Source: a virus
IMG/VR virus record: IMGVR_UViG_3300027749_000056
Location: 1 to 64,000 of that record
Length of the DNA stretch: 64,000 nt
Direction: 5' to 3' (one strand)
Shown: one piece after another, positions 41,411 through 49,987 of the stretch
Layout: each line of letters opens with the position of its first letter
Position numbering within the stretch: position 1 is the stretch's first letter
The notes under the pieces: model-generated
What the model saw: the letters and a program-made list of their open reading frames with translations, nothing else
Told to the model about the DNA's origin: nothing
The model's database searches: none
Position numbers and translations under genes: made by a program

Positions 41411-42392
41411 GATAATGGCCAATATTTTTTTTGGCATGTTGTTGCATGTCAGCAATGATTGACGCCTTTGCTGGGTGGTGATACAATTTCTGCAGGCTGT
41501 TGATTATAGCATTTATTCGTTGTCCGGGCAATACACATTCATCATAGCTTTCATCAATCCACTGGTCAAATGTTACAAAGCCCAACTGTTTGAGATTCTG
41601 TAAACTGTGTTGACCACTTAGTAATAAAAACGGTTTTCCAGTGCGGAGGCATTTGGCTATTTTATCAGTAAACCATTGATTTTGATATTCGTCAGTTTCG
41701 GGTACAATTTCAATTTGGAATTGATTCCAAATTTGTGCATAATTGGCAGCGCCGGACCTGTAGTCAATTCCCTTGGCGTTGGGCATATCATTGTTGAACT
41801 GTCTTTGAGACATCCAATCAAGTTCAGTCTGATAATATTCAGACACTCTCTCGTTCAAGATACCTTTTGCTGCGTTTACAGGAAATGTAATAAATGCGTC
41901 ACCCGGAAATGCACAATCCAAATCGTAAGCCAGCCGCAGTCTACTGATGCTGACTCTGCTGCCAGCTAACATACCAACAAATTTTGTCTGGCTGTTATCT
42001 CTGTTTACATCATTGGCAGATATGATTTTTCTTATAAATTCAAAAGCATCCAATGGATATGATATCCACTGCCATTGCGGCAAACTAGGGCTGACACTTA
42101 AAAAACAGATTTTATTGTCAGGTATGCTTAGTCCACGTTGAATCAGTTTAATCCAAGCTACCAACCCCGGGGCTAACACATCATTACCATCCGGTGCATA
42201 AAAATAAAGATTGTGCTTATCATAGTGTTTGACCAACTGATCTTCCACAGCTGGTAAGTTATCTATTATGTAATCTTTTCGAAGGATCCATCTAAGATCT
42301 ATTAAAATACTTTCTGGATCAAAGGTCAATAGTCTTGACCCTTTGGGTGGGAGCAGCACCCAAGACCCATAATGTTGAGTGGGAATTAACAT
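41319..42392 (-). CDS. glycosyltransferase-like protein
   Basis: A 357-residue protein whose C-terminal part (WFTDKIAKCLRTGKPFLLLSG, LGFVTFDQWIDESYDE) matches the framework of the gene at 18526-19704 (TEKTLRPLACGVPFIL, FHNYFDESYD). Both are probably GT-B-like transferases acting on glycans or DNA; donor unknown. 92-nt overlap with the nuclease gene. Confidence 0.55.
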   Translation of the reverse strand: MLIPTQHYGSWVLLPPKGSRLLTFDPESILIDLRWILRKDYIIDNLPAVEDQLVKHYDKHNLYFYAPDGNDVLAPGLVAWIKLIQRGLSIPDNKICFLSVSPSLPQWQWISYPLDAFEFIRKIISANDVNRDNSQTKFVGMLAGSRVSISRLRLAYDLDCAFPGDAFITFPVNAAKGILNERVSEYYQTELDWMSQRQFNNDMPNAKGIDYRSGAANYAQIWNQFQIEIVPETDEYQNQWFTDKIAKCLRTGKPFLLLSGQHSLQNLKQLGFVTFDQWIDESYDECVLPGQRINAIINSLQKLYHHPAKASIIADMQQHAKKNIGHYHDYVQKQIQLRTYTESYNRWQEILRHTGRQ

Positions 42393-42397
42393 AAAAT

Positions 42398-42721
42398 CTA
42401 AACTCTAAAACTTTCACCACACCCACAACGGTCGCGTTCGTTAGGATTGACAAATTCAAAGCCCTCATTGAGGCCTTGGCGCACATAGTCCACGGTAATG
42501 CCTTTGAGATACACTTCATTTTTCTTGTCAACTAATACCACAAAGTCTGCTTGTGCATAGTTTATGTCAGATTCTGAAGGTTTGTATTCTTGTACATATT
42601 CTAACACATAAGCCAAGCCTGAGCAACCTGTAGTTTTCACTCCAAGCCGAATGCCAGCATAGTCTTTAGCTTGCAGAAGTCGTTTTACTTTGGTATACGC
42701 ACGATCAGTTAGAGAGATCAT
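42398..42721 (-). CDS. iscA: A-type Fe-S carrier IscA
   Basis: A 107-residue HesB/IscA protein with the three ligating cysteines: Cys33 (TTGCSG), Cys99 and Cys101 (RCGCGESF). Its start overlaps iscU by 17 nt. Receives [2Fe-2S] or [4Fe-4S] clusters and passes them on to target proteins. Confidence 0.95.
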   Translation of the reverse strand: MISLTDRAYTKVKRLLQAKDYAGIRLGVKTTGCSGLAYVLEYVQEYKPSESDINYAQADFVVLVDKKNEVYLKGITVDYVRQGLNEGFEFVNPNERDRCGCGESFRV

Positions 42722-43091
42722 GCTTCTTTCTGTAGTCTTCTACAGCCGCTTTGATGGCGTCTTCAGCAAGGATTGAACAATGGATTTTGACAGGTGGCAG
42801 CGAGAGTTCTTTAGCAATTGCTGAATTTTTAATAGTTGACGCTTGCTCAAGCGTTTGGCCTTTAACCCACTCGGTAACGAGAGAACTGGAGGCAATCGCA
42901 CTGCCGCATCCGTAGGTTTTGAATCTTGCGTCTGTGATGATACCATCTTTAACTTTGATTTGCAATTTCATAACATCGCCGCAGGCCGGCGCACCAACCA
43001 TGCCAGTTCCCACGTGTTCGTCGTCCTTGGCAAAGCTACCCACATTGCGTGGGTTTTCATAGTGATCAATAACCGATTGACTGTAAGCCAT
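42705..43091 (-). CDS. iscU: Fe-S cluster scaffold IscU
   Basis: A 128-residue full-length IscU. Scaffold residues Cys37, Asp39, Cys62, His104 and Cys105 are present (ACGDVMKL, KTYGCGSAIASSS, KIHCSILAEDA), and the LPPVK chaperone-binding motif is kept, so it could use the host IscS and HscA. IscU and IscA together form a minimal phage Fe-S module. Confidence 0.95.
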   Translation of the reverse strand: MAYSQSVIDHYENPRNVGSFAKDDEHVGTGMVGAPACGDVMKLQIKVKDGIITDARFKTYGCGSAIASSSLVTEWVKGQTLEQASTIKNSAIAKELSLPPVKIHCSILAEDAIKAAVEDYRKKHDLSN

Positions 43092-43251
43092 ATAATTTTG
43101 TTTCCTGTATCCAACCTATCAAGCAGTCTGTGCCAAACTTCTTGTGGAACTCATTCACCGCTTCAAACTGATTTTCTGCTGCCACTGTGGCAACATAACT
43201 TTTTGTCACATCATTTGCAACGTAGGTGACAGGAGCTTTCCAGTGTTTCAT
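43066..43251 (-). CDS. 61-residue protein upstream of iscU
   Basis: MKHWKAPVTYVANDVTKSYVATVAAENQFEAV..., plausible alpha/beta composition. It overlaps iscU by 26 nt and the secreted gene upstream by 4 nt, which supports it as coding. No homologue recognised. Confidence 0.5.
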   Translation of the reverse strand: MKHWKAPVTYVANDVTKSYVATVAAENQFEAVNEFHKKFGTDCLIGWIQETKLYGLQSIGY

Positions 43252-43526
43252 TGGCAGGTTCTAGTTCTAGTTATAGAACCATCTGCATATTGGGTTTCAG
43301 TCCAAGGTGTGCAGACAGAGCGAACCGGTTGTTGAACAACCACTGGAGGTGGTGGAACATAACCGTAATTGTAAACAGGCTCGTAGTAATTGCGTGTTAA
43401 CGCATACCCAACTGCTCCACCAATTACCATGGGTGCTATCCAATTTCCGCGATGTGAATAACCGTGATGTTGTGCTTGAGCTGAAACAGCTACAATCGCT
43501 AACATGAGAGCAATGAGTTTTTTCAT
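43248..43526 (-). CDS. secreted Gly/His/Tyr-rich protein
   Basis: A 92-residue protein with a signal peptide (MKKLIALMLAIVAVSAQA, cleavage near residue 18), a glycine-zipper-like APMVIGGAVGYAL helix, and a PPPPVVVQQPV linker. AGGAGG precedes the ATG. Likely periplasmic or outer-membrane; unknown function. Confidence 0.6.
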   Translation of the reverse strand: MKKLIALMLAIVAVSAQAQHHGYSHRGNWIAPMVIGGAVGYALTRNYYEPVYNYGYVPPPPVVVQQPVRSVCTPWTETQYADGSITRTRTCQ

Positions 43527-43589
43527 ACGGGCCTCCTACAGCATAGTATACTATATTTAACGCCTTGCGTCAACTATTAGTTGACTATA

Positions 43590-43937
43590 TTACATTGGTC
43601 GTTTCATAGCCGATTTGGCCATTTTGTTTACCACTTGTTGACTTTGTTGCACTGACAGTTTTTCTGGACCAATGTCGGCACCTTTGAATGTGACCATACC
43701 AGAATTTGGATCTAATGGTTCTAACACACCACTAAGTGGAGGTTGACTGATGACATCGCCAAGATTTTGACTAGTAATAGCAATACCCAGGCTTTGAGCA
43801 GCTGAAATAAAAGCCGTTTGACTGATTTGTTTTTGAGCATTTGTATCGTCTGCTCGACCTGCAAGAAAGTTTACCAACCCCACCAGTTTGTTGGGATCGG
43901 CCCCAGCACTGGACTGATCAACTTCAAAAATTCGCAT
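43590..43937 (-). CDS. small virion-type protein
   Basis: A 115-residue protein starting MRIFEVDQSSAGADPNKL. It carries the short MRIFE leader shared with neighbouring genes and a helical body ending MAKSAMKRPM. Starts in a TAATG junction with the upstream gene. Probably virion or head protein; inference from context. Confidence 0.55.
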   Translation of the reverse strand: MRIFEVDQSSAGADPNKLVGLVNFLAGRADDTNAQKQISQTAFISAAQSLGIAITSQNLGDVISQPPLSGVLEPLDPNSGMVTFKGADIGPEKLSVQQSQQVVNKMAKSAMKRPM

Positions 43938-44854
43938 TATCTCTTGGCGCGACCAAGTGCAGCAGGGGGAACTGCGGCTGGCTCATCTGGAGGAGGTGCA
44001 ATTTCATCACCGGCCATGTCAGCAGCAGCGTCTAGGTCATCCATTCCAGCAGCAGCCATATCACCAGCAGGTGCAGGGGCACCGCCCATGGCAGCCATAC
44101 CAGCATCAGGTGGAGGTGTTGTGCCGGTTACTACGCCAAGTGCTTGATCAAGTTGTTGTTTGGCACCTTGCAAGTTTTGCACCAGGCCGGTTAGAGCAGC
44201 AGTGGCGTCTGTGTTGAATTGAGCAGCTTGATCAATACCCACTTGATTCTTGATTGAATCAACTAGAGCAGGCAATTCTTTGAATTGCATTTCGCTGGCG
44301 TCTTCCAACATTGATTGCATTTTGTCAACCATGTCTTGTGCAGCCAATACCACTTGAGCTTGTTGTACTTCTGATTCTTTCAGCATGCGATAGGCTCTGC
44401 GCAGTCGGCTTTCAGCAGCCATCATAGCAGCACCGGCAACCATCTTTTGTTCGTCTGGTGTAAGGGTCTGGCCTTTGGTACTTTTGTCTAAAGCAGCTTT
44501 TAGCTTTGGATCTTTAACTGTTGAAGTAGCTTGTGATAAATTTGGGGCAGCAGGAGCGCCAGGAGCGGCAGGAGCGCCGGGAGCGGCAGGAGCGCCGGGC
44601 ATGGCAGCTTCTCTAATTCTAGCAGTCAATGCCTGTTCGACCATCAATAGCTTGAGATAAGCTGGATTGCGTTCGCTTTGATGGAACGATGGTTGACGAC
44701 GAGTCTCGCCTAGTACGCCACGCACACGCTTCAACATCTGTTGAGCTTGTTTGCCAGTGATTTGGTCAAACTTCATGCGTGAGCCAAAATAGCTTTCGAA
44801 TACACGAGCTATTTGTTTAGTTGGCTTGGTTGCCGCTAGTTCTTGCAGTTTCAT
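43937..44854 (-). CDS. virion-type helical protein with GAPAAP repeats
   Basis: A 305-residue protein beginning MKLQELAATKPTKQIARVFESYFGSRMKF. A GAPAAP repeat (residues 87-103) separates two helical regions, and the C-terminus is Ala/Pro/Asp-rich. The MKLQE leader resembles a prohead-protease site. A late-type promoter and AGGGGA precede it. Confidence 0.6.
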   Translation of the reverse strand: MKLQELAATKPTKQIARVFESYFGSRMKFDQITGKQAQQMLKRVRGVLGETRRQPSFHQSERNPAYLKLLMVEQALTARIREAAMPGAPAAPGAPAAPGAPAAPNLSQATSTVKDPKLKAALDKSTKGQTLTPDEQKMVAGAAMMAAESRLRRAYRMLKESEVQQAQVVLAAQDMVDKMQSMLEDASEMQFKELPALVDSIKNQVGIDQAAQFNTDATAALTGLVQNLQGAKQQLDQALGVVTGTTPPPDAGMAAMGGAPAPAGDMAAAGMDDLDAAADMAGDEIAPPPDEPAAVPPAALGRAKR

Positions 44855-45305
44855 TTTGGAATCCCCTAAGTTGTATATATTTAGCCGAATTTAAACATTT
44901 TTCAAGTTCCTGATCCACCAAGGCATGCTGTTGAACCTTGGGTTGTAACTTGGTCAGCACTACTTCGCTAAATCCGTTGTTTCGGCTACGATCAGCCACT
45001 TGACGTCTACAGTATATGTCTGCTGACAGCGTTTGTTTTTTGGTGTCTAAAGTCTTGATGCTTTGTGCCAGTCTCAGCTGATTGTGATTGTCTGCCACAC
45101 ACCAACTGATTGCTGTGCGTTTGTTGCTGAAAGTGCCTATAAAATTATCGCCTGTGGTGTATACTTCAAAAGACTGATGAGATGGGCGCAAATGATATCG
45201 ACCAAATGCCACATACCCGCCTGATTCATCATCCACAATCATGGTGTGGATATTGCGGCGAACTTCACGCTCGGCCCAGCGTTCTAATTTTTGTTCTTGA
45301 GTCAT
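44817..45305 (-). CDS. conserved phage protein
   Basis: A 162-residue protein with a GYVAFGRYHLRP beta part and a helical C-terminal end (ADIYCRRQVADRSRNNGF, LEKCLNSAKYIQLRGFQNETART). Overlaps the downstream gene by 38 nt and the upstream gene by 4 nt. Role unknown, likely virion-related. Confidence 0.55.
   Translation of the reverse strand: MTQEQKLERWAEREVRRNIHTMIVDDESGGYVAFGRYHLRPSHQSFEVYTTGDNFIGTFSNKRTAISWCVADNHNQLRLAQSIKTLDTKKQTLSADIYCRRQVADRSRNNGFSEVVLTKLQPKVQQHALVDQELEKCLNSAKYIQLRGFQNETARTSGNQAN
44877..44884 (-). promoter_or_regulatory. late-type promoter CTAAATAT
   Basis: TAAATA core 22 nt before the ATG at 44854. Confidence 0.5.
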
Positions 45306-45583
45306 AGTTTAATCAAATGTGCAGCCGCCCAGCCTAGAGCGCCCACCAGGGTAACAATTATACCTGCACCCCAACTGATTAGCCTGTCGTTGTTTTTGGC
45401 ATTGGATGCTTGTAACATGCCGCGCAGTTCAGCTATTACACCAAAAAGAGTGGTTATCTTTTCATCCATTGATTCCAGTTTGGTTTCTAGCAGACGATAG
45501 CGCTCAGCACACAATTCTACATGTGCCTCAAGACTTTTCTTTTCGATGTCGGTGGTATCGCTCATTGTTTGGTTCCCAGTCAT
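45302..45583 (-). CDS. coiled-coil protein with C-terminal membrane helix
   Basis: A 93-residue protein, mostly coiled coil (EKKSLEAHVELCAERYRLLETKLESMDEKI) with one membrane helix at about 71-90 (WGAGIIVTLVGALGWAAAHLI), the layout of XhlA-type holin-associated proteins. The ATG at 45583 makes an ATGA with the upstream gene; an alternative ATG at 45565 lies after a late-type box (45585-45592). Confidence 0.55.
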   Translation of the reverse strand: MTGNQTMSDTTDIEKKSLEAHVELCAERYRLLETKLESMDEKITTLFGVIAELRGMLQASNAKNNDRLISWGAGIIVTLVGALGWAAAHLIKL

Positions 45584-46002
45584 TTATTTATGGTTTCAAA
45601 CCACAAGTTTTGATTTGGCCCGTTGATGGTTAAACTGGGCTCAATAGCAGCAGATTCATCCAGTCCCACAACCATTGGTATGCCGGCACACTCATTCAGT
45701 AACCCATCTAGATTGTCAACGTCATTATTGGTAGAATATACCCCGGGTGTTTCCACACTGAATTCAAACTGCCATATACTATCCACACAGTGTGGTTCTT
45801 GCACAATGGTAGGTTGTGCTCGCAGGCTGATCATTTGCATGATAGTTTCCCAGTTGCGATGTTGATTCCTAGCACGGTTCCAGTCGTTTATATCGTTTAT
45901 CAATCGGCCTGTGCGATCAGGATACGGCACTTGACTTGAGCGAAAGTGCCCAGTGATGCCAGTGCATGTACAATCAAATAGGGTCCGGCATAATATATTC
46001 AT
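45580..46002 (-). CDS. conserved-type phage protein
   Basis: A 140-residue protein beginning MNILCRTLFDCTCTGITGHFR. Contains RDRTGRLINDINDWNRARNQHRNWETI-like and beta-rich segments. A late-type GTTAAATAC box lies 8 nt upstream of the ATG at 46002. Probably virion associated. Confidence 0.55.
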   Translation of the reverse strand: MNILCRTLFDCTCTGITGHFRSSQVPYPDRTGRLINDINDWNRARNQHRNWETIMQMISLRAQPTIVQEPHCVDSIWQFEFSVETPGVYSTNNDVDNLDGLLNECAGIPMVVGLDESAAIEPSLTINGPNQNLWFETINK

Positions 46003-46023
46003 TCTGCGGGTATTTAACGACAA

Positions 46024-46054
46024 AGAAAAACCCCGGAGTTTTTAATTCCGGGGT
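46024..46054 (-). terminator. rho-independent terminator
   Basis: ACCCCGGA, 9-nt loop, TCCGGGGT, then TTTTT on the minus strand, after the gene ending at 46079. Confidence 0.85.
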
Positions 46055-46078
46055 ATAAAGTTTACACTTTACTTCAGA

Positions 46079-46507
46079 TTAAGAAGCAGCTAGTTTGAAG
46101 CCCAAGCTCTGGCAAGTATCCAACTGGAAGCCAGTGTATGTCACGTTAGCAGCAGCCAAGAAGATTGCTGTACTGGTTGTGGTAGGTGGATTGGCAGCTG
46201 AGTTACCAAAAGCACCTGTTGGGTATGTAGCAAAGCTGATAACGCCAACGCCGCCCACTGTATCAACTTGATACATTGCAACAGTAGCAGTTTGTTGCAC
46301 TGCTTGAATCACGTTAGCCACATACTCTTGCACACCTTGTTCGGCAGCAATAGAAACGTTAGCAACAACGCGATAGAAGTCCAGTTTTGGACCTTGAGGT
46401 TGAACTGGTTGACCAACAACAGAAGAACTAGCAGCAACAGGACCGTTGCGTGTGTCTAATGCGAATACTGGTTGTGCGTCACCATTTACGGGGGTATAAT
46501 ATGCCAT
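46079..46507 (-). CDS. small structural-type protein
   Basis: A 142-residue beta-rich protein, Ala/Thr/Val-rich (VSIAAEQGVQEYVANVIQAVQQTATVAM). A late-type promoter (46550-46557) and AAAGGA precede it, and a strong terminator follows, so it is a single strongly expressed gene. Possibly a head decoration or tail protein. Confidence 0.6.
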   Translation of the reverse strand: MAYYTPVNGDAQPVFALDTRNGPVAASSSVVGQPVQPQGPKLDFYRVVANVSIAAEQGVQEYVANVIQAVQQTATVAMYQVDTVGGVGVISFATYPTGAFGNSAANPPTTTSTAIFLAAANVTYTGFQLDTCQSLGFKLAAS

Positions 46508-46549
46508 GATAAAAATCCTTTAAAGTTAGTGGTCCTGGTGGACCTGCTT

Positions 46550-46557
46550 TTATTTAG
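46550..46557 (-). promoter_or_regulatory. late-type promoter CTAAATAA
   Basis: TAAATA core about 43 nt before the ATG at 46507. Confidence 0.5.
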
Positions 46558-46571
46558 TCTTTTGGCAAAAA

Positions 46572-48524
46572 TCACGCCTGTTGAGGATTGTTTTGGCCTC
46601 GATTTCTAGCAGTAAAATCAAAGCGATTAACAGCTTTGGCATAGCCTGCGGGAGTAGCCATTACCCAACCTTCGTGCCCGGGATCTTTCAAATCCAAATT
46701 ACGCAACATATCCAGCTTCAAATCGTGTAGCAGGATAAACAAGGTAAAGGCAGCTGCCAGGCCTTCTGTGTTGCTGGCAGGACTTTTTAAATATTCCACA
46801 ATATTGTTGAACTTTTTAGAAGTCACTGTACTCTGCAGGAACTGGCCAAAATCACCTATCAAGTTAGAAAAGTCTCCAGTATAACCTGCATAGTCTGGAT
46901 TGATACGTTTGTTGATATAGTCCACACACAGCTTGGCCAAGTCTGTGATTTGCATGGCTCGCAGTTCTGCAGGATTGAACAAAGTATCAATGGCAGCACC
47001 CTTGCTGCGGCGTATTTGTTGAATCTGTTTGATCAATGCTGCTTGCTCTTTAGACTGTGCAGGATCTTGAGGTGTGATACCTTTACCATAAATTGGTTCG
47101 ATCAAGAACAATCCCGGAACTTCATTAAATTTCACTCTGCTGAGTGGTTGCTTGGGCTCGCCTTGATCAGCATACATGGTGTGCATGGCAATGCCTGTGG
47201 TGCTGTTGCGAATTCGTTGGCCCAGTGCGCTCTTGGCAGGTATGCGGTATTGCACTGTGTTGGGTTTGAACACAAGATTGCCAGCTTGTTCTTCCCAGGG
47301 CTGTTCGGGGTAGTACAACAAGTCGCCTTTGACATAGCCACGGAAGTTGGTGGGTGTAGCTGCTTCTAACTGTGGCCAAAGATCAGCATACAATTGAACC
47401 AATTCGCCACGCTCGCCTTTTCTTGTGCTTTGTATTTGTGCCATCATTTGGGGCGAAGTAGCAAGTCCATCATATCCCTTGGCTTCAAATCCTGATCCGT
47501 CTGTAAGCACAAATTCTCCTGTGTCGGGCTTGCGGCCAAATATCACAGCAGGTTTGCCGTCCCATTTTACGCTAGTGGTCTTTTGTGGTGCTTCGGCAGC
47601 ATGTTGAACAATGGCCAGTGCTTCGTCAACTCCGCGTGAGCCTTTGCGGAACACAAGATCTTCCAAGTGTTCAATACCTTTGGCTCTACCACCTACATTA
47701 CCTTCTTCTGCTTCGTAGATTTGATATGGGTTTGTTTTTTCAGTTTCAATCAAGGGTTGCATGCCTTGATTTACAATTCTGTCACGCAGTTTTGCTAGGA
47801 AGTTTACTTCTGTATTTTCGTTAACAGCGCCAGGCTCTTGTAAACCTTCACGGCCCAGGTATTCACGGAAGTCGGCCAGCTTGGCATCGCGGTCCCGGTC
47901 ACGTGCTAGAGCAGCATAAATGCTTTCCACATTCTTGAGATTTTCTCTAGTGGCCTTTGGACCCAACAAAGTTTTGGCCACATAGTCTGGATCCATGCCA
48001 CCATCTACCAGTTGATTTGTTGTGCGGCTGAACATGCCATTTGCGCCTACTTTGAGTCCCAGTTGCTTGGCTATTGAACTCATCAGCACATTACGATTCA
48101 TGCCTTTATAAGCACTATCTTCTGAACCGCCATAGTAGAACTGTCCCCAGTCCAGGTTAGGAAAGAACATGAAGTCTGTTTGAACATATCCGTTTTGAGG
48201 ATTGCCATTAATGGGTGTGCGCAAGTGAACTTCGCCACCCTTTTTCACCCAGGCCTTGGGATCTTGACCGTGACTTACGGCCCATTGTGTGAGTTTTGCT
48301 GCCAGTTGTTCTTTGCTTATTTCACTGGCATCAACTGCCATGTCCATATCGCCCGAGGTGGGCTTGCGACCAGTTGATCCCAGCCAACGTTCACGTGGGA
48401 ATTCTAATCCTGTGAGTGTTTCCAACCATTGTACTGTGGCAGGCACATCGCTTTGATTGATGCGGCCTGTTAATGGTCGGCCATCAGCATCTTTGAATAC
48501 GTTACCGCCTTCTAGTAATCTCAT
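46572..48524 (-). CDS. Pol-beta-like nucleotidyltransferase fused to ligase-like domain
   Basis: A 650-residue protein. Residues 45-120 contain a polymerase-beta-superfamily site: Gly49-Ser50, then Asp59 and Asp61 (SGDMDMAVD), with a third acid Asp117 (VQTDFMF). Residues 315-425 look like a covalent nucleotidyltransferase (ligase/capping) core with motif I Lys320 (SVKWDGKP), GYVKGDLLYY and a NLVFKPNTVQYRIP motif V. The N-terminus MRLLEGG resembles a prohead-protease leader. Substrate unknown; RNA or DNA end repair is a hypothesis. Confidence 0.7.
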   Translation of the reverse strand: MRLLEGGNVFKDADGRPLTGRINQSDVPATVQWLETLTGLEFPRERWLGSTGRKPTSGDMDMAVDASEISKEQLAAKLTQWAVSHGQDPKAWVKKGGEVHLRTPINGNPQNGYVQTDFMFFPNLDWGQFYYGGSEDSAYKGMNRNVLMSSIAKQLGLKVGANGMFSRTTNQLVDGGMDPDYVAKTLLGPKATRENLKNVESIYAALARDRDRDAKLADFREYLGREGLQEPGAVNENTEVNFLAKLRDRIVNQGMQPLIETEKTNPYQIYEAEEGNVGGRAKGIEHLEDLVFRKGSRGVDEALAIVQHAAEAPQKTTSVKWDGKPAVIFGRKPDTGEFVLTDGSGFEAKGYDGLATSPQMMAQIQSTRKGERGELVQLYADLWPQLEAATPTNFRGYVKGDLLYYPEQPWEEQAGNLVFKPNTVQYRIPAKSALGQRIRNSTTGIAMHTMYADQGEPKQPLSRVKFNEVPGLFLIEPIYGKGITPQDPAQSKEQAALIKQIQQIRRSKGAAIDTLFNPAELRAMQITDLAKLCVDYINKRINPDYAGYTGDFSNLIGDFGQFLQSTVTSKKFNNIVEYLKSPASNTEGLAAAFTLFILLHDLKLDMLRNLDLKDPGHEGWVMATPAGYAKAVNRFDFTARNRGQNNPQQA

Positions 48525-49987
48525 TGAGTTTGTCCTTGTTTCATTCGACGATATAGCTGTTTGCTGGGATCAAAGTTCTTGCTCCAGATCAAAGATTCGG
48601 TTACTTTCTTAACATACGGGTTAACAGTAGGCAACGATGTGTTGGTAGTAGCAGATGTTTGTGTTGGTAATACCTGTGAGTCTTGAGTGCGTAAAATAGA
48701 TGCAGCTACTGCCGCTATTTCGTTACCAAGTCCTGCAAGTTTCATTTGTTCTGTAGTTTGTTTAACAAGATCTGCCATGCGTTGTTTTTCTGCTTCATCT
48801 GCAGCAGGATCTTGTTCGAGATTCTTTTTCATGTTCAATGCGTTACGGTAATTGTTTTTTGCCTGCTGTTGCGCAGCCTGTTGCGTAGCCTGCCGGTCAT
48901 TGACTGTTTTCTTTACCAGTTTTACAATGTTGTCAGTATTAATTTGTAAATTTGATCCTGCTTGATTGATCAAATCAGCGGCAGCTTTAATTTCATTCGG
49001 TGCAAGATTAGAAGGTTTCTGATTCAAAGTTTTTTGATTTAGCCATTCACGACTGAGTTGTGAAGCAATCGCAGCTTCTTGTTGGTTAATAGCTGTAGTA
49101 CCTTGTCCCAATCTAGTAGCCATGTGGCCGCCAGGATGCCAGCCTGTGGTTCCACCTTGCTGGTCTAAAGGAATGCCAGCAGCATTCATTGTTTTGTTGG
49201 CAAAGTACTCTGCGGCATTGCGCATGAATCCTGCTTTACCTGGCGCAGCTGGGGCAGGTGCTCGGGCACCTTTTATTGTTTTCCAGTTATCGGTTGGTTG
49301 CGTTGCTCCTGCCGCAGGCTTTTGTGCAGCCTGTTGTCCAGCCTGTTGTGCTTGAAAAGCCTGAGCTTCTTTACTACCACCTGGTTTTACATTGAGGTTA
49401 GATGGAGTCCAAGGCTTCGTAACAGCCGCTGGTGCTGTTGCTGGTGTAGCCGCTGGTTGTTTTGCGGCTGCATCTTCAGCATCCCATTGATTAATTTTTG
49501 CTTGTAATGCCTTACCTTTTGGACTGGCATCAAATGCTGCCTGACGAGCCACGGCTGCTCGGCCTTTATCGGATATTGGCATACCAGTGTTGATATCATA
49601 GTTTCCTGCAGGTGCCGGCAGTGCTTGTCTATTGGTGATATCTTTGGCATCAACATCAATCACATTAGGATCAGATTGATTTGATCTGCTGGTAGCAGGT
49701 GCTACTTGACCAGTTTTGGGTGGTGCAGTTGCTGCGCCACCAGTGGGAATTGTTGCAAGATTAGTACCCGGTGCTTTTGCTACCGCAGTTGTTTGTGGTG
49801 CTACAGCAAGATTTGTGCCTGGTGCCGCCGCCTTGGGCATCATGTTTGGTGCAAATGTCACTTTGCTTGGGGCCACAGTCTGTTGTGGCATGGCCACTGT
49901 GGTTCTACCAAAGTTCACAGGATCAGTTGCCACATTCTTGAGTGGGCCTTCGTTTATATTGCGGCGTGTGATTTCATGTATCTGCAT
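48521..49987 (-). CDS. low-complexity virion-type protein
   Basis: A 488-residue Ala/Pro/Gln-rich protein with leader MQIHEITRR. It has repeated APGTNLA segments and a helical region of Gln and Ala (about residues 370-410). It overlaps the nucleotidyltransferase gene by 4 nt. Looks like an internal head or tape-like protein; no domain identified. Confidence 0.55.
   Translation of the reverse strand: MQIHEITRRNINEGPLKNVATDPVNFGRTTVAMPQQTVAPSKVTFAPNMMPKAAAPGTNLAVAPQTTAVAKAPGTNLATIPTGGAATAPPKTGQVAPATSRSNQSDPNVIDVDAKDITNRQALPAPAGNYDINTGMPISDKGRAAVARQAAFDASPKGKALQAKINQWDAEDAAAKQPAATPATAPAAVTKPWTPSNLNVKPGGSKEAQAFQAQQAGQQAAQKPAAGATQPTDNWKTIKGARAPAPAAPGKAGFMRNAAEYFANKTMNAAGIPLDQQGGTTGWHPGGHMATRLGQGTTAINQQEAAIASQLSREWLNQKTLNQKPSNLAPNEIKAAADLINQAGSNLQINTDNIVKLVKKTVNDRQATQQAAQQQAKNNYRNALNMKKNLEQDPAADEAEKQRMADLVKQTTEQMKLAGLGNEIAAVAASILRTQDSQVLPTQTSATTNTSLPTVNPYVKKVTESLIWSKNFDPSKQLYRRMKQGQTQ

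Noticed and set aside
44550-44610. Short tandem repeat (GAPAAP codons) as a regulatory repeat
   Set aside because: It is in frame within the virion-type gene at 43937-44854 and encodes a Pro/Ala linker.
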